Assembly: GCA_963575745.1 (NCBI GenBank)
Contig: CAUYUJ010001422.1
Coordinates: forward strand, 1 to 64,000
Reading direction: 5' to 3'
DNA length: 64,000 nucleotides
From: Prorocentrum cordatum
Taxonomy: Eukaryota; Sar; Dinophyceae; Prorocentrales; Prorocentraceae
A program made the position numbers and the translations under genes. Shown one piece after another: positions 11,743 through 20,690 of this stretch. The first letter of the stretch is position 1, and every line of letters begins with the position of its first letter. The notes below the pieces were generated by a model. That model saw only the letters and a program-made list of their open reading frames with translations, was not told where the DNA came from and did no database searches.

Positions 11743-11752
11743 TCTTATTATC
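11311..11752. repeat. (ATC)n/(CAC) microsatellite
   Basis: About 440 bp of CAT/ATC triplets with CACCAT and CCTCAT variants, purest at 11640-11740. It forms the His- and Ile-rich frames seen here. A further CCT tract continues at 11760-11895. Confidence 0.96.
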
Positions 11753-11989
11753 ATACCCCTTCTTCTCCTCCTCATCCTCCTCTCGGCCTCCTCCTCCTCC
11801 TCCAGCTTCTTCTCCTCGGCCTCCTCCTCCTCCTCCTTTCCCTCCTCCTCCTCTCGTCGTTTCCCTCCTCCTCCTCCTCCTCTTGCGCCTCCTCCTCTCT
11901 TCCTGTTGGCTTCGGCGTGGAGCAGTCTATGAGAACGATATACGGGCAATACTTCAGAGGAGGAAAAGGTACCCCTACCTCTACGCTTC

Positions 11990-12095
11990 GCCCGGTTTCC
12001 TCTTTTCGGGCCTCGGAGGCCCTCGTCGACACCGCAGGATTCGCCTCGACATTCTGGTCAGAGCGCATCCCAGGAGAGGTCTTGGGAGTGGCGGT
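11990..12095 (+). repeat. Dispersed repeat sharing GCCCTCGTCG...TTCGCCTCGA
   Basis: The blocks GGCCCTCGTCGACACCGCAG, GATTCGCCTCGACATTCTGG and TCAGAGCGCATCCCA recur at 55480-55575 in the same orientation and at 20690-20770 inverted. No protein-coding content was identified. Confidence 0.75.
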
Positions 12096-12424
12096 ATCGG
12101 TACACGTCGTTCATGTCTTACTCAGTTCTAAGTGTGCTCGTTTCTAATTGTTCCTGGCCGCCTGGTGGCCAGGAAGAGGACCAGGATATAATATAATAAT
12201 AGCAAATGAAAGGATCCTGGCCCCCAAAAAATCAAAGAACTTTCGAAGAACCAGAGATGAACAATGGGTACCTTTTTGATGTCCCCTGTGCTGTGAAGGC
12301 CAGGTTCCGAGGGACCCGAAAGACCAAGCAGGGAACCGCTGACAGGGGCAAGACCCCCTGCATTCCGAGCCACGGGTTCCGAGAGGCGGGCACCCCACGG
12401 GGAATGTCGAGAGGGTCCGTCCTC

Positions 12425-13235
12425 TTCTTCTTCTTCTTCTCCTCCTCCTCCTCCTTCTCTCTCCACCTCTCTCCTCCTCTCTCCTCCTCCTCTCTCCTCC
12501 TCCTCCTCCTCCTCCCTCCTCCTCCTCCTCCACCTCTCTCCTCCCTCTCCTCCTCCTCCTCCTCCTCCTCCTCCTCCTCCTCTCTCTCCTCCCTCCTCCT
12601 CCTCCTCCTCCCTCTCTCTCTCCTCTCTCCTCCTTACTCCTCCTCCTTCTCCTCCTCCTCCCTCCCTCTCCTCCTCCCTCCTCTCTCCTCCTACTCCTCC
12701 TATCTCCTCCTTTCTCCTCCTCCTCCTCCTCCTCCCCTCCTCCTTCTCTCTCCACCTCTCTCCCTCTCTCCTCCTCTCCTCCTCCTCTCTCCTCCTCTCT
12801 CCTCTCCTCCTCTCCTCCTCCTCCTCCCTCCTCCTCCTCCTCCCTCCCCTCTCTCCTCCTCCTCCCTCCTCTCTCTTCCTCTCTCCTCCTTACTCCTCCT
12901 CTCTCTCCTCCTCTCTCCTCCTCCTCCTCCTTCCTCCTCTCCCTCTCTCCTCCTCTCCCCTCCTCTTCCTCCCTACTCCTCCTATCTCCTCTCTCTCCTC
13001 TCTCTCTCCTCTCTCTTCTCTCTCTCCTCCTCCTCCTCCTCCTCCTCCTCTCCTCCTCCTCCTCTCCTCCTCCTCCCTCCTCCTCCTCCCTCCTCCTCCT
13101 CCTCCTCCTCCCTCCTCCTCCTCCTCCCTCCTCCTCCTCCTCCTCTCCTCTCTCGCCACCTCTCTCCTCTCCTCTCTCCTCCTCATCCTCCTCCTCCTCC
13201 TCCTCCTCCTCCTTCTCCTCCTCCTCCTCCTCTGG
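12425..13235. repeat. (CCT)n/(CTCT)n pyrimidine tract, about 810 bp
   Basis: Almost pure C/T sequence on the plus strand. The 353-codon Leu/Ser/Pro frame through it is an artefact. Confidence 0.96.
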
Positions 13236-13280
13236 CCCCCTCGTCCGCGCGCCCCGAGTGGCCGTGACCCACCCACCCGT

Positions 13281-13508
13281 TCACGTCCTGAGAGCCCCCG
13301 AGCGCCACGAGGGAGGAGCCTTCCTCAAGATGCTCCTAGAGATCTCTCTGTTGACCCTGGCTTCCCACTTCGTTTCATGTGTCACCTCGTCCCGTTCCCC
13401 GTCAACTCTCATGGGCAGGGTCTCCGAATAGAATGGTGGGGGCACGCGAAGCGCCGAGCATTTGTTAGCAGGCCGACCCTTCCAAATCAAAGGAGGCCCT
13501 CGCGGCAC
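13281..13508 (-). CDS. Unrecognised short frame
   Basis: A 75-codon minus frame with ordinary composition (for example ETLPMRVDGERDEVTHETKW) lies downstream of the VPS13 gene and upstream of a pyrimidine tract. It could be a further exon of that gene or a remnant of a mobile element. No domain is recognised and splice sites are not evident. Confidence 0.2.
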   Translation of the reverse strand: MPRGPPLIWKGRPANKCSALRVPPPFYSETLPMRVDGERDEVTHETKWEARVNREISRSILRKAPPSWRSGALRT

Positions 13509-13640
13509 CTTCCGCGCGGAAGGTGCGGAGGGGTCTGCGGTCCTTTTCGCGCATCGCGCCCGACAGACTTCGGAGGCTGAAAATGGCAGCGGGCGGGCGC
13601 AGAGTCGCCGTGGCGCTCTCTGGCCGCCCGTACTTTAGAT

Positions 13641-13773
13641 GGCCACATGTGAATCGATACTCACCCCACACACGATTTCTGCGGGGGGGGGTGCACTCCG
13701 CTCGGGAGCTCCCGAAGGAAGTGACCCCCCCCCTTCGAAATCGTGGGCGGTGGGGTGGAGTTCACACGTGGCC
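13641..13773. repeat. Palindromic foldback element, copy 1
   Basis: An imperfect palindrome starting GGCCACATGTGAA and ending TTCACACGTGGCC, with the centre CTCGGGAGCTCCCGA. Copies at 43953-44102 and 62106-62252 share the ends, the centre and the CACGATTTC/GAAATCGTG blocks. It contains no ORF. Confidence 0.88.
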
Positions 13774-14096
13774 ACCGATGCTGCCTAGCGGCAAGGTCAC
13801 AGCGACTCGGTGAAGCTGGCCTCAGCGGTGACGGGCCGTCCGGAGGCCGATCCGGGCTCCTTTCCAGGAGGGCCAGCGTCCTGGAGGAACCCCAAAAAGG
13901 CATGAACCCATGCGTCTTTACGTCTCGACAAAAATGACGGCGGTACGTTTTTGGCAGTATTCGGCCTCGGGGGGCCCCCGCCCAACCCCGGGAACTGTCA
14001 GACAACGACCCCGGATGAAAAAAACCGGCCCTGCGGAACGGGTCGGGACTCCACGGGAGCCCGCATTGAATAATGAAGACGTCGCCGATTTGGGAA

Positions 14097-14196
14097 CATC
14101 AGCTTTCGGAGCTCCGCGCGGATTTCTTGGATCGGCGCTGGGCCCCCCCCCTGGCGCGCAGAGCGCGCCAGGGGCGGGACCGGAGGCGCCGTCAGT
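14097..14196 (+). repeat. GGTCCGCGCGGATTTC family, partial copy
   Basis: Carries GCGCGGATTTCTTGGATC, then a GGCGCTGGGCCCC block and a CTGGCGCGCAGAGCGCGCCA hairpin. Longer copies are at 15335-15480, 21010-21150, 37310-37430, 41784-41936 and 61480-61590. Confidence 0.75.
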
Positions 14197-14200
14197 GACT

Positions 14201-14372
14201 ACCTACCAGACCACCCCAACCCAACCCGAAGACCTGAATTTGACCCGAATTTCGGGTTGGGGGGGGGTACGGATACCATGTGTTTTTTCAACGTTCCCCG
14301 ACCCCCCCCCACTGGAAATCGAGGATAAATTTGGGCCTTCGGGTTGGGTTGGTGTGGTTTGGTGGGTGGTGA
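14201..14372. repeat. TIR element, CCACCCCAACCCAACCCGAAG family, copy 1
   Basis: The left end CCACCCCAACCCAACCCGAA is the reverse complement of the right end TTCGGGTTGGGTTGGTGTGG. Inside are GACCCGAATTTCGGGT and CAACGTTCCCCGACCCCCCC. A second copy with the same ends lies at 45207-45374. Size and non-coding interior fit a MITE. Confidence 0.85.
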
Positions 14373-14434
14373 GTCAGGGGGCCCCCAACACCGATCTGGG
14401 AAAGCCGCGCGGAGCTCCGGAAGTTGTGAAGGTG

Positions 14435-14592
14435 CCCTCGGGCATCCAAATAAATACATATATAAAACATAGGATTCCCCGCATTTCCCAATCTTTTCTG
14501 GGGTTTTTGTTTTCCCCCCCACTTCCCATATCTTCCTAGATCTTCTGGGGAATCGGCGATTCTTTGTGTGTCTGTGTGTGTTTGTTCCCTTC
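14435..14592 (-). repeat. Intron-like dispersed element (ILE), copy 2, abutting VPS13 exon 7
   Basis: On the minus strand it begins exactly after an exon-like CAG with GAAGGGAACAAACACACACA, and then shows the family blocks (GAATCGCCGATTCCCCAGAA, GGGGGGGAAAACAAAAACCC, TATTTATTTGG). The coding frame of the PH-containing exon runs straight into it. As an intron it would have a GA donor, like two other introns of this gene. Confidence 0.8.
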
Positions 14593-15298
14593 CTGGAGTT
14601 GATGTGCATGCAACGTTCTGTTCCTCGCGTCCTGCTCGTCAGGGTCTCCCGGCAGGGAGGACCCTGCCTCGCTGCCGCGGGTCAGCAGTCTGCCCAGGGC
14701 GGCATTGGCCTGGACCATTCTGTAGGAGCTCCTGAGGGCACAGCGGTCGCTCCTGAACTTCTCCGGATACTTCTTCTGCTTCTTCACCAGGTGCTTCGGC
14801 AGCGCGGTGATGGCGTCTTCCTCGATCTGGATGTGGTTCTGCACGTGCATCTTGAACCTCTCTTTGAGGCCTTGGAGCCAGCGCTGCTGTATCTCAGCCG
14901 TGTCCGCCTGTAGGTCCAACGTGCGGTCGTTGGCGATCACGGAGAGCAGCCGGTCGGGCCTCATCTTTGGATGAGCCCTGGCCTTCTGCAGCACGGGCGT
15001 CTGCAGCGTTGGGCCTATGCATATGTCCTGCACGGAGGCCAGTGGCAACACCCCAGTGATCTTGGAGTCTGAAGCGCTCTTCTTCCAGATAATGACGTCG
15101 TACTCCTCGACGAAGACGACGAAACGCTTCTGGAACTTCCCGTTCTTGCACCACTTGGTGAACATGGCCCCCACGTTGACCGCCTGGACCGGGTCGCCAC
15201 TGGAAATGTTTACCGCCTGCGAGTCTGAGGTGGACTGGCTGACCGGGCGGCCGAGGGGGCCCTTCTGGTCGGGATCGGGCAGCAAGCTTCTCCTGAAC
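14593..15298 (-). CDS. VPS13: VPS13 exon 7: PH-like domain
   Basis: Opens FRRSLLPDPDQKGPLGRPVS, followed after about 25 residues by VGAMFTKWCKNGKFQKRFVV, then DVIIWKKS, and ends the fold with ADTAEIQQRWLQGLKERFKM, where PH domains have the C-terminal Trp-bearing helix. PH domains bind phosphoinositides or proteins and would help membrane targeting. A basic and acidic tail follows to DARNRTLHAHQLQ. The junction with exon 6 restores frame (GG|G), which is why I place this domain in the VPS13 gene and not in a separate one; a separate gene starting near 15285 remains possible. Confidence 0.75.
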
Positions 15299-18200
15299 CT
15301 AGAGGGACAGGCAACTGCAGAAGCAGACTTTTGGAGGTCCGCGCGGCTTTGGGGGGATCTGCGCTGTCTGCGCTAGGCCCCCCTCCCTGGCGTGCCCCGC
15401 GCGCCAGGGGTCCGGCGCCGGAGAGGCGCCGCCGGGGGTCCAGCGCCGATATCCGAGAAGTCGGCGTGGAGCTCCGAAAAAAGCTCCGAACCAGGTCTGT
15501 GCAGTTACGTCTGGGCCCAGGACAAAGCAGCGCCCCTCAGGAACAGGAGGCCCTCCGCCGGCCAGAGCGAGGAACGCCCGAGGGTGCCCTCCCCCAGGAT
15601 GCGCGCGAGCGGTCAACAGACGCGAAGGCCCGGCCGTGTCTGCTCCTCGAGAACCCTTGGTCGGCCACCTCCACGCCCATCACAAAGTCCGCCTTGGGCA
15701 GGAGCAGCATGGCCACCTTCCAGGGCAGCAGCCCGAACCTGCTGCCGAGCGAGCCCAGCGAGGCCGGCGCCTCGCCGTCCCCCGACTTGAGCAGCTGGTG
15801 GAGCTGCATGTGGAAGGTCTGCGGGTTCCCGTTGTGCAGCGCCTGGCGTCAGAGGGACGATGCTGATGCTGATGCTGATGCTGATGCTGATGCTGCTGAT
15901 AATGGCGATTATGATCATGATGATGCCGACGACGATGCTGATGATGATTATGCTGATGACGATGATGATGCTGCTGCTGCTACTGATGATGATGATGATG
16001 ATGACGTTGACGACGACGAAGACGCTGATGCTGCAGCTGATGCTGCTGCTGATGATGCTGCTGATGATGACGATGATGATGAGGAGGAGGAAGCGGAGGA
16101 TGAGGATTAGGATGATGGTGGTGGTGGCGATGATGGTGCTATGATGTTATGGTGATGACGATGGTGGTGGCGATGATGATTATGTTCTGATGCTGTGATT
16201 ATGTAACGACGGTGACGATGACGTCTGCGGGTTCCCGTTCTGGAGCGCCTTGCACCGGAGGGGCGCCAGCGACACCTCCTTGCAGAGCACGTGCTGGGAG
16301 TTGTAGTGGTCCACCATGCGCGCCTTGACGCCGTCCACGACGCCCTCCACGATCCCCATAGACATGCTCTTGCCAACGAGGAGCTGCACCCTCCGCTGCA
16401 GCTTCACCAGCAGCTCCCGGTCCAGCGCGAGCGGGGAGGGCCTCCGCACGAGGTCCGTGGTGCCGGCGCCCATGCCGCGCGTCAGGAACTTCATCATGCG
16501 CCGCCGGAAGGGGGTGTAGTCCAGCGCGCGCACCTGCCCGCACCTGCCGAAGACACATGTCAGAACCTTGCCCTCCTTCACGCAGATCCTTGATTCGGGC
16601 CCCTCCTTGACGCAAGTGTCCCTCAGGAAGCCGAGCCTCTCCAGGGTCTCCTCCTCCTCCGCTCCGCTGACCTCGCGGAGGTGGCTGGCGGCGCCGCCCC
16701 AGGGCTCCAGGACGGAGACGATGGGCACGACGTTGCTCTCGTAGTCGTCGTCCTGCTGGTCGAGCATCGTGGCCCCCACGAAGACGCAAATGGGGGCGCC
16801 GCCCTTGTTCTTCTCGAAGGGGCTGATGCTTAAAATGTGCCGCGTGGCGTGATTCGGATCCTTGACGTTGCAGTTGGTCACGCTGACGCTGCCGACGCGC
16901 AGCTCCGCCCACCTGCCCACACGGTGGCGGGCGCGGCCCTTCTGCACGGCCTCGACGTTGACGTCCAGCACCTCGCCCTTGATCACGAGCTGGCGCGAAG
17001 TCAGCTGCTTTAGCAGCGCCGACACCATAGGGCTCTTCCTCCTTCCCCCCGCAGCACCCGGATTTTTGGCTGCTTTCTCCTCGAGTCGCTTGGCCATCGC
17101 ATTCTGCCAGTTGTCGCCGACGACTATGAGGAAGTAGGCCTGGAAGCCCCTGAAGTGCACACGCGCCTGCATGGTGCTGGGTATCTTCTCCCTCTTTTCC
17201 AACTCTTCGAGCGCCTTTCTCTCCTCCTCGTCCTCGTCACCCTCGTCGTCTGGGTTCTCGCGGTCGTACCTCCGCTGGCGCGCCAGCATCCTCCAAGAGA
17301 TGATCTCCTGCACAGGCAGGGACATCTGCATCTGCCTGAGCCGCGCGGTCACGTCCTCCAGGATGGGCTCCGCGCCCGTCCCGGCGCTCGTCAGGGGCGG
17401 CGCCGGTGCTCCAGGACTCTGCTGGCGCTCGACCAGCTTCGCCTCCTCGATGCAGAGCTCGACGAAGGAGTCTCGGAGCCTGCACCGCTGTTTCAGCTCC
17501 TCCAGGAGAGCCCAGAATCAAATCGATAATTCGGATCGGCGATCGACATGAATCGGATCGGCAGAAATCGGCAGGCTTGTATGCGTCCAGAGAGCAATCG
17601 GGGCCCAAATCGGCATCCCAAGCCGAATCGAATCGGAACTGGAAGCCATCGACATCGAATCGAACCGCATCGGGGGAATCGGAATGAGCCCCGAGCTCCT
17701 CCGCCGTCATGGAGGACCGCGGGATCTTGCACGTCAGCCGCACGGCGTTGAAGGCGTGGAACCACCACTGGCGCACGAGCTGCTTCCGCGCCTGCCGAGG
17801 GGCAACGATAGGGGGGGGATAGGCATAAGGGGGGAAGCATCGGAGGCATAGGGGGGGATAGGCATAGGGGGGGGGGAAGCATAAGGGGGGGGGACAGGCA
17901 TAGGGGGATAGGCATAAGGGAGGGGGGATAGGCACAGGGGGGGAAGCATCGACCTGGGATCGGCGATACGTCGCCGATAGATCGGCGATAGGCCCCACGT
18001 TCCTGGGCGGGTCGGGGCTCCTGGGCCCCCATCGGCGATGAGTGGGCGATCGGGGGTCGATGCATCCCCCCCTATGCCTATCCTGACGGGCCTGTCTTCC
18101 ACCACCACCACCATAAGTTGAAGAGGGGAAGGAGGAGGAGGACGAAGACGAGGAGGAGCAGGCCGAAGAGGAGGAGGAGGAGGTGGAGGAGGAGGAGGAG

Positions 18201-18345
18201 GAGGAAGAGGATGTGGAGGACCCCCTCCCCCTCCAACTTATGGTGGTGGTGGTGAAAAAGATGAGTATACATACAATTCGATCGATCTGTGTACATATAT
18301 ATATATATATATATAACACAGACATACACACATACACACATACAT

Positions 18346-18381
<36 letters not shown>

Positions 18382-18635
18382 CATACCCACCCCTACGCTG
18401 CCCGCGACCTGCGCGTGCTGCTGGCTCTCCGTGCGCTGGGGCGCATCGCCCCCGCGCGGCTGCACTCGGCCCAGGCCCCAGGCGCGGCCGCCCGTGCTGC
18501 CCGTGGACGGCCGCTCGCCCGCCTCGAGTTAGGTTGGCTCCCATCCTACTACTAGGAGGAGGAGGAGGAGGAGGAGGAGGAGGAGGAGGAGGTGGAGGAG
18601 AAGGAGGAGGAGGAGGAGGAGGAGGAGGAGGAGGA

Positions 18636-18666
<31 letters not shown>

Positions 18667-20478
18667 GAGGAGCAGCAGGAGGACGAGGAGGAGGAGGACT
18701 GGACTGGACCACTTGAGGACCACATCCCAGAAATAATTTCGGCCCCTCCGAAAAGAAAGTATCGAAACAGTGTTGAGCGAGCATCGCCTCCCAGGGACCA
18801 GACGCGTGAAAACCATCCAGCTTCGGTACTTTCTTGGTGCTCGAAATTCTTCCTGGCGATCAAGGCTAAAGTAGGTTGGAACATCATGAGCCTCGAGGCT
18901 CTCCCTCACCACGGCCGTGCTGGCGCTCAGTTCCGGCGCCAGCGGCAGGTCCTGGGCCAGGTACTTGCTGATCGGCTCCTGCGGGCTGTGGTAGGCAACG
19001 TGTGGCGGCGGCGCGCGCAGAAGTCTTTGACACCGCGTCGATCGTTCAACCTTGAGTCGATCGCGCCCCGATCGTTCAAGGTTAGATCAAATCGGGTCCA
19101 ATGGCATTACCGTGTCCGTCGGTGCTTCCGCGTCGCAGAGTCCAACCTTGAACACCTTCGCCAGCGTCGCCAGCGCGCCAACGCCGCTAGAACCTACCGT
19201 AAAATTCCCCCGACCCACAAGTCCCCTCGAGGGCTCGCGAGCGTCGTCGTCGTCGTCGTCGTTCTCCTCCTCCTCCCTATCCTCCTCCTCCTACTCCTCC
19301 TCCTCCCCCTCCTCGCCCACCCGTTCCATCTGCCTCTCCTCCTAGCATGTAGGGTCGGCAGCACTGGCCGTAAAGCCTTCCTAAAACTTGCTGATCGGCT
19401 CCTGCGGGCGTGTCCGGAATCTCACGTCTTTGGTGGAGAATCTTCGCACCGAGGTCAGGAGCTCGTTCATGCTGCGCAGCTGCTCGGAGTCGACGGCGAC
19501 CTCGAGGGGCTCCACGATGACGTTCGCATCCTTCAGGGGGGCCAGCTGCTTGCGGGTAGTGTCGCAGGTCTTGTTGACTGTGACGTGCGCGTCGAGCCCA
19601 GAAGGGAACACCAAGTACTGGTGGAAATCCAGGCGCTCTCTGAAAACCGGACCGTCCAGGCTCTTTCTCTTCTCGGCAATGCGCGCAGATGAAGAAGAAA
19701 GAATCTTCTCGACGACGCACGTAGAGAATATCTCTCTCCGGTTGAGCTGGCAGAACATATTCTTCACCTCCTCACCTTCGGTGGGGCCCTGTATTCGAAT
19801 GGGTCTGCCGATGTCCCAGTAAGCCGATATTCGTCGCGTGGCGATCCGCTGGCAGAAGAACACGAGGTCCTGCTCCACTTTGGCCTGCAGCTCGGCGCTG
19901 GATCCGCTCCACTGGCCCGTGGAGCGTTGGTGGTCCTTCTGCCGGGCGTCCGAGGCCACCTGCACGTTGCCTATCTTGAAGCCGCAGGCGAAGGGCACCT
20001 TCTGCGTCTCCGCGTCCTCGTATCTGAAGTGTATGTTGGAGATCTGAACCTCCAGCAGGCCGAGGAATTTCTGTGCAAAGTTCACGGCCATGGCCTGCTG
20101 CATGTCCTTGAACCATCCTCCCGTTACCCGCTTCTTCTTTTTGAGAGGCTTCAGCGTGTAGACCTTCATGAGGAGATCGACGAGCTTGCTCTTGAACTGG
20201 AAGACCGAATCCCAGCTCCAATCGCACGACTGCGGACCGAGCACGAGGAAGCAATTCTTCACCACGACCTTGGCGGCCCCCGAGCTGAACATGCCGACGT
20301 CAAACCTAAAGGACATCTCGTCGATGTAGCCTCCTCGCAGGGTGATCGGCAGGTGGATCTGATCGAACACCTCCGCCCGCAGCTGCGCCTTCCGCAGGCT
20401 CACCTCGCCACTGCTCAGGTCGGCCTTGACGTTGTCTGGGTCCACCTTGTGAGCGTTTACGTATTCGGCATTTAGACA
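14593..20478 (-). CDS. VPS13: VPS13/chorein-family lipid-transfer protein with PH-like domain (partial, seven exons)
   Basis: VPS13 proteins are long bridge-like lipid-transfer proteins at membrane contact sites. I join exons at 20478-19402, 18978-18892, 18522-18409, 17791-17699, 17499-16249, 15842-15655 and 15298-14593 into one open frame of about 1170 residues. The chorein end is clear (VDPDNVKADLSSGEVSLRKA and the HLPITLRGGYID strand, then LLEVQISNIHFRYED). The middle carries the RQWWFHAFNAVRLT block, where VPS13 proteins have a conserved Trp-rich segment, and DYTPFRRRMMKFLTRGMG. The last exon holds a PH-like fold. The initiator exon and the true C-terminus are not seen: VPS13 is normally several times longer, so this is a fragment, or a shorter paralogue ending near the PH domain. 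Splice sites were chosen to keep frame and are inference; the family assignment is strong. Confidence 0.87.
15335..15480. repeat. GGTCCGCGCGG family copy inside VPS13 intron 6
   Basis: Begins TTGGAGGTCCGCGCGGCTTT and ends with a complementary GAGAAGTCGGCGTGGAGCTC block. GGCGCCGGAGAGGCGCC and GGCGTGCCCCGCGCGCCAGG hairpins lie between. Ends and interior match the copy at 41784-41936. Confidence 0.75.
15655..15842 (-). CDS. VPS13: VPS13 exon 6 (62 codons plus 2 nt)
   Basis: Reads ALHNGNPQTFHMQLHQLLKS, then a hydrophobic LLPWKVAMLLLPKADF stretch, ending VADQG. It starts after GACGCCAG and ends GACCAAGG before GT (phase 2). Reading past the donor gives basic, low-quality sequence. Confidence 0.75.
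15859..16200. repeat. (GAT)n/(GCTGAT) tract filling VPS13 intron 5
   Basis: Plus-strand GATGCTGAT and GATGAT triplets make up most of the 406-nt intron. The Asp/Ala-rich plus frame is an artefact. Confidence 0.9.
16249..17499 (-). CDS. VPS13: VPS13 exon 5 (417 codons)
   Basis: A long uninterrupted frame. It has an N-terminal helix (CRLRDSFVELCIEEAKLVER), then an acidic linker rich in Asp and Glu, then alternating beta-rich segments ending KEVSLAPLRCK. The segment DYTPFRRRMMKFLTRG matches the F-x3-M-x2-FL pattern of this family. It ends TGCAAG before a GC donor. A pair of near-identical CVKEG peptides about 12 residues apart is too close to flank an intron. Confidence 0.87.
17530..18078. repeat. 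Short-period repeats in VPS13 introns 3 and 4
   Basis: 17530-17690 holds repeats of AATCGGATCGGC. 17805-17945 holds repeats of GGCATAAGGGGGG. 17940-18078 carries a GGGATCGGCGATACGTCGCC block shared with 62455-62600. Exon 4 (17791-17699) interrupts these. Confidence 0.75.
17699..17791 (-). CDS. VPS13: VPS13 exon 4 (31 codons)
   Basis: Contains RQWWFHAFNAVRLT, similar to the W-W/F-A-N segment conserved in VPS13 proteins. The acceptor is GGCAG|GCG. It ends GCGGAG before a GA donor, with phase 0. Confidence 0.78.
18120..18385. repeat. GGA tract followed by (TA)n/(CA)n
   Basis: Purine tract 18120-18230, then alternating TATA and ACACATA runs at 18295-18385. Both lie in VPS13 intron 3 of the model. 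Confidence 0.9.
18409..18522 (-). CDS. VPS13: VPS13 exon 3 (38 codons)
   Basis: Reads AGERPSTGSTGGRAWGLGRV and ends ESQQHAQ. It is placed between a GAG|GC acceptor junction and a CAG|GT donor, with phase 0 at both ends. It has no conserved motif of its own; support is frame continuity and the flanking repeat. Confidence 0.6.
18553..18704. repeat. (GGA)n tract in VPS13 intron 2
   Basis: About 150 bp of GGA on the plus strand. Confidence 0.93.
18711..18856 (+). repeat. Dispersed repeat in VPS13 intron 2, copy 1
   Basis: Shares ACTTGAGGACCACATCCCAG, the GAAATAAT block, CGTATCG-type sequence and TCGGTACTTTC-TGGTGCTCG with 51285-51440, at about the same spacing. It is therefore a repeat and not part of the exon, although one minus frame reads through it. 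Confidence 0.8.
18892..18978 (-). CDS. VPS13: VPS13 exon 2 (29 codons)
   Basis: Reads EPISKYLAQDLPLAPELSAS and continues to RESLE. It starts after CCCGCAG and ends CTCGAG before a GC donor. Phase is 0 at both ends. The opening PQEPISK peptide also appears at the end of the preceding exon's open frame because a 24-bp direct repeat spans the junction. Confidence 0.75.
19402..20478 (-). CDS. VPS13: VPS13 exon 1 of this model: chorein N-terminal domain
   Basis: About 359 codons in one frame covering the chorein domain and the following extended-chorein strands. The upstream edge is uncertain: the frame is open to 20541, an AG|G acceptor-like site precedes the VDPDNV segment near 20448, and the Tyr-Val just upstream also fits the family. 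The first 15-20 residues normally found in chorein domains are absent. The exon is modelled to end CCCGCAG at 19402 before a GA donor. Confidence 0.88.
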
Positions 20479-20519
20479 TCGGGCGGAAGGGGGGGGGAGG
20501 TCTGGCCCCGGGCCTTTGC

Positions 20520-20690
20520 TTAATGCGACTGTTTGCAACAGTGCGTCCTATGAAGAAGACTCCACCTGCTTGGAACAGGCCCCAAAAACAGCCAAGATCT
20601 ACTCCATGGAGGGGGGGTGGGGGAGGAGGAGGGGGTACGAGGGCCCGCGCCGATCGGCAAAACAGTGCATAAGAAAACGATCACCTTCGC
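20520..20690 (+). repeat. Dispersed repeat, GCGACTGTTTGCA family, copy 1
   Basis: Contains TGCGACTGTTTGCAACAGTG, CGTCCTATG, GACTCCACC, AACAGCCAAG and, at the end, GCCGATCGGCAAAACA followed by AAGAAAACGATCAC. The same blocks in order are at 44365-44520. Confidence 0.85.

Noticed and set aside
10408-12147. 579-codon open frame rich in Leu, Ser and His
   Set aside because: It is made entirely of CCT and ATC repeats. All neighbouring frames are open too, and there is no non-repeat domain.
17237-18784. 515-codon minus frame
   Set aside because: It crosses introns, TA repeats and pyrimidine tracts, and reads the VPS13 exons in the wrong frame.
18711-18890. Extension of VPS13 exon 2 through VPTYFSLDRQEEF and beyond
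   Set aside because: The same DNA occurs at 51285-51440 away from any VPS13 gene, so it is a dispersed repeat inside the intron.
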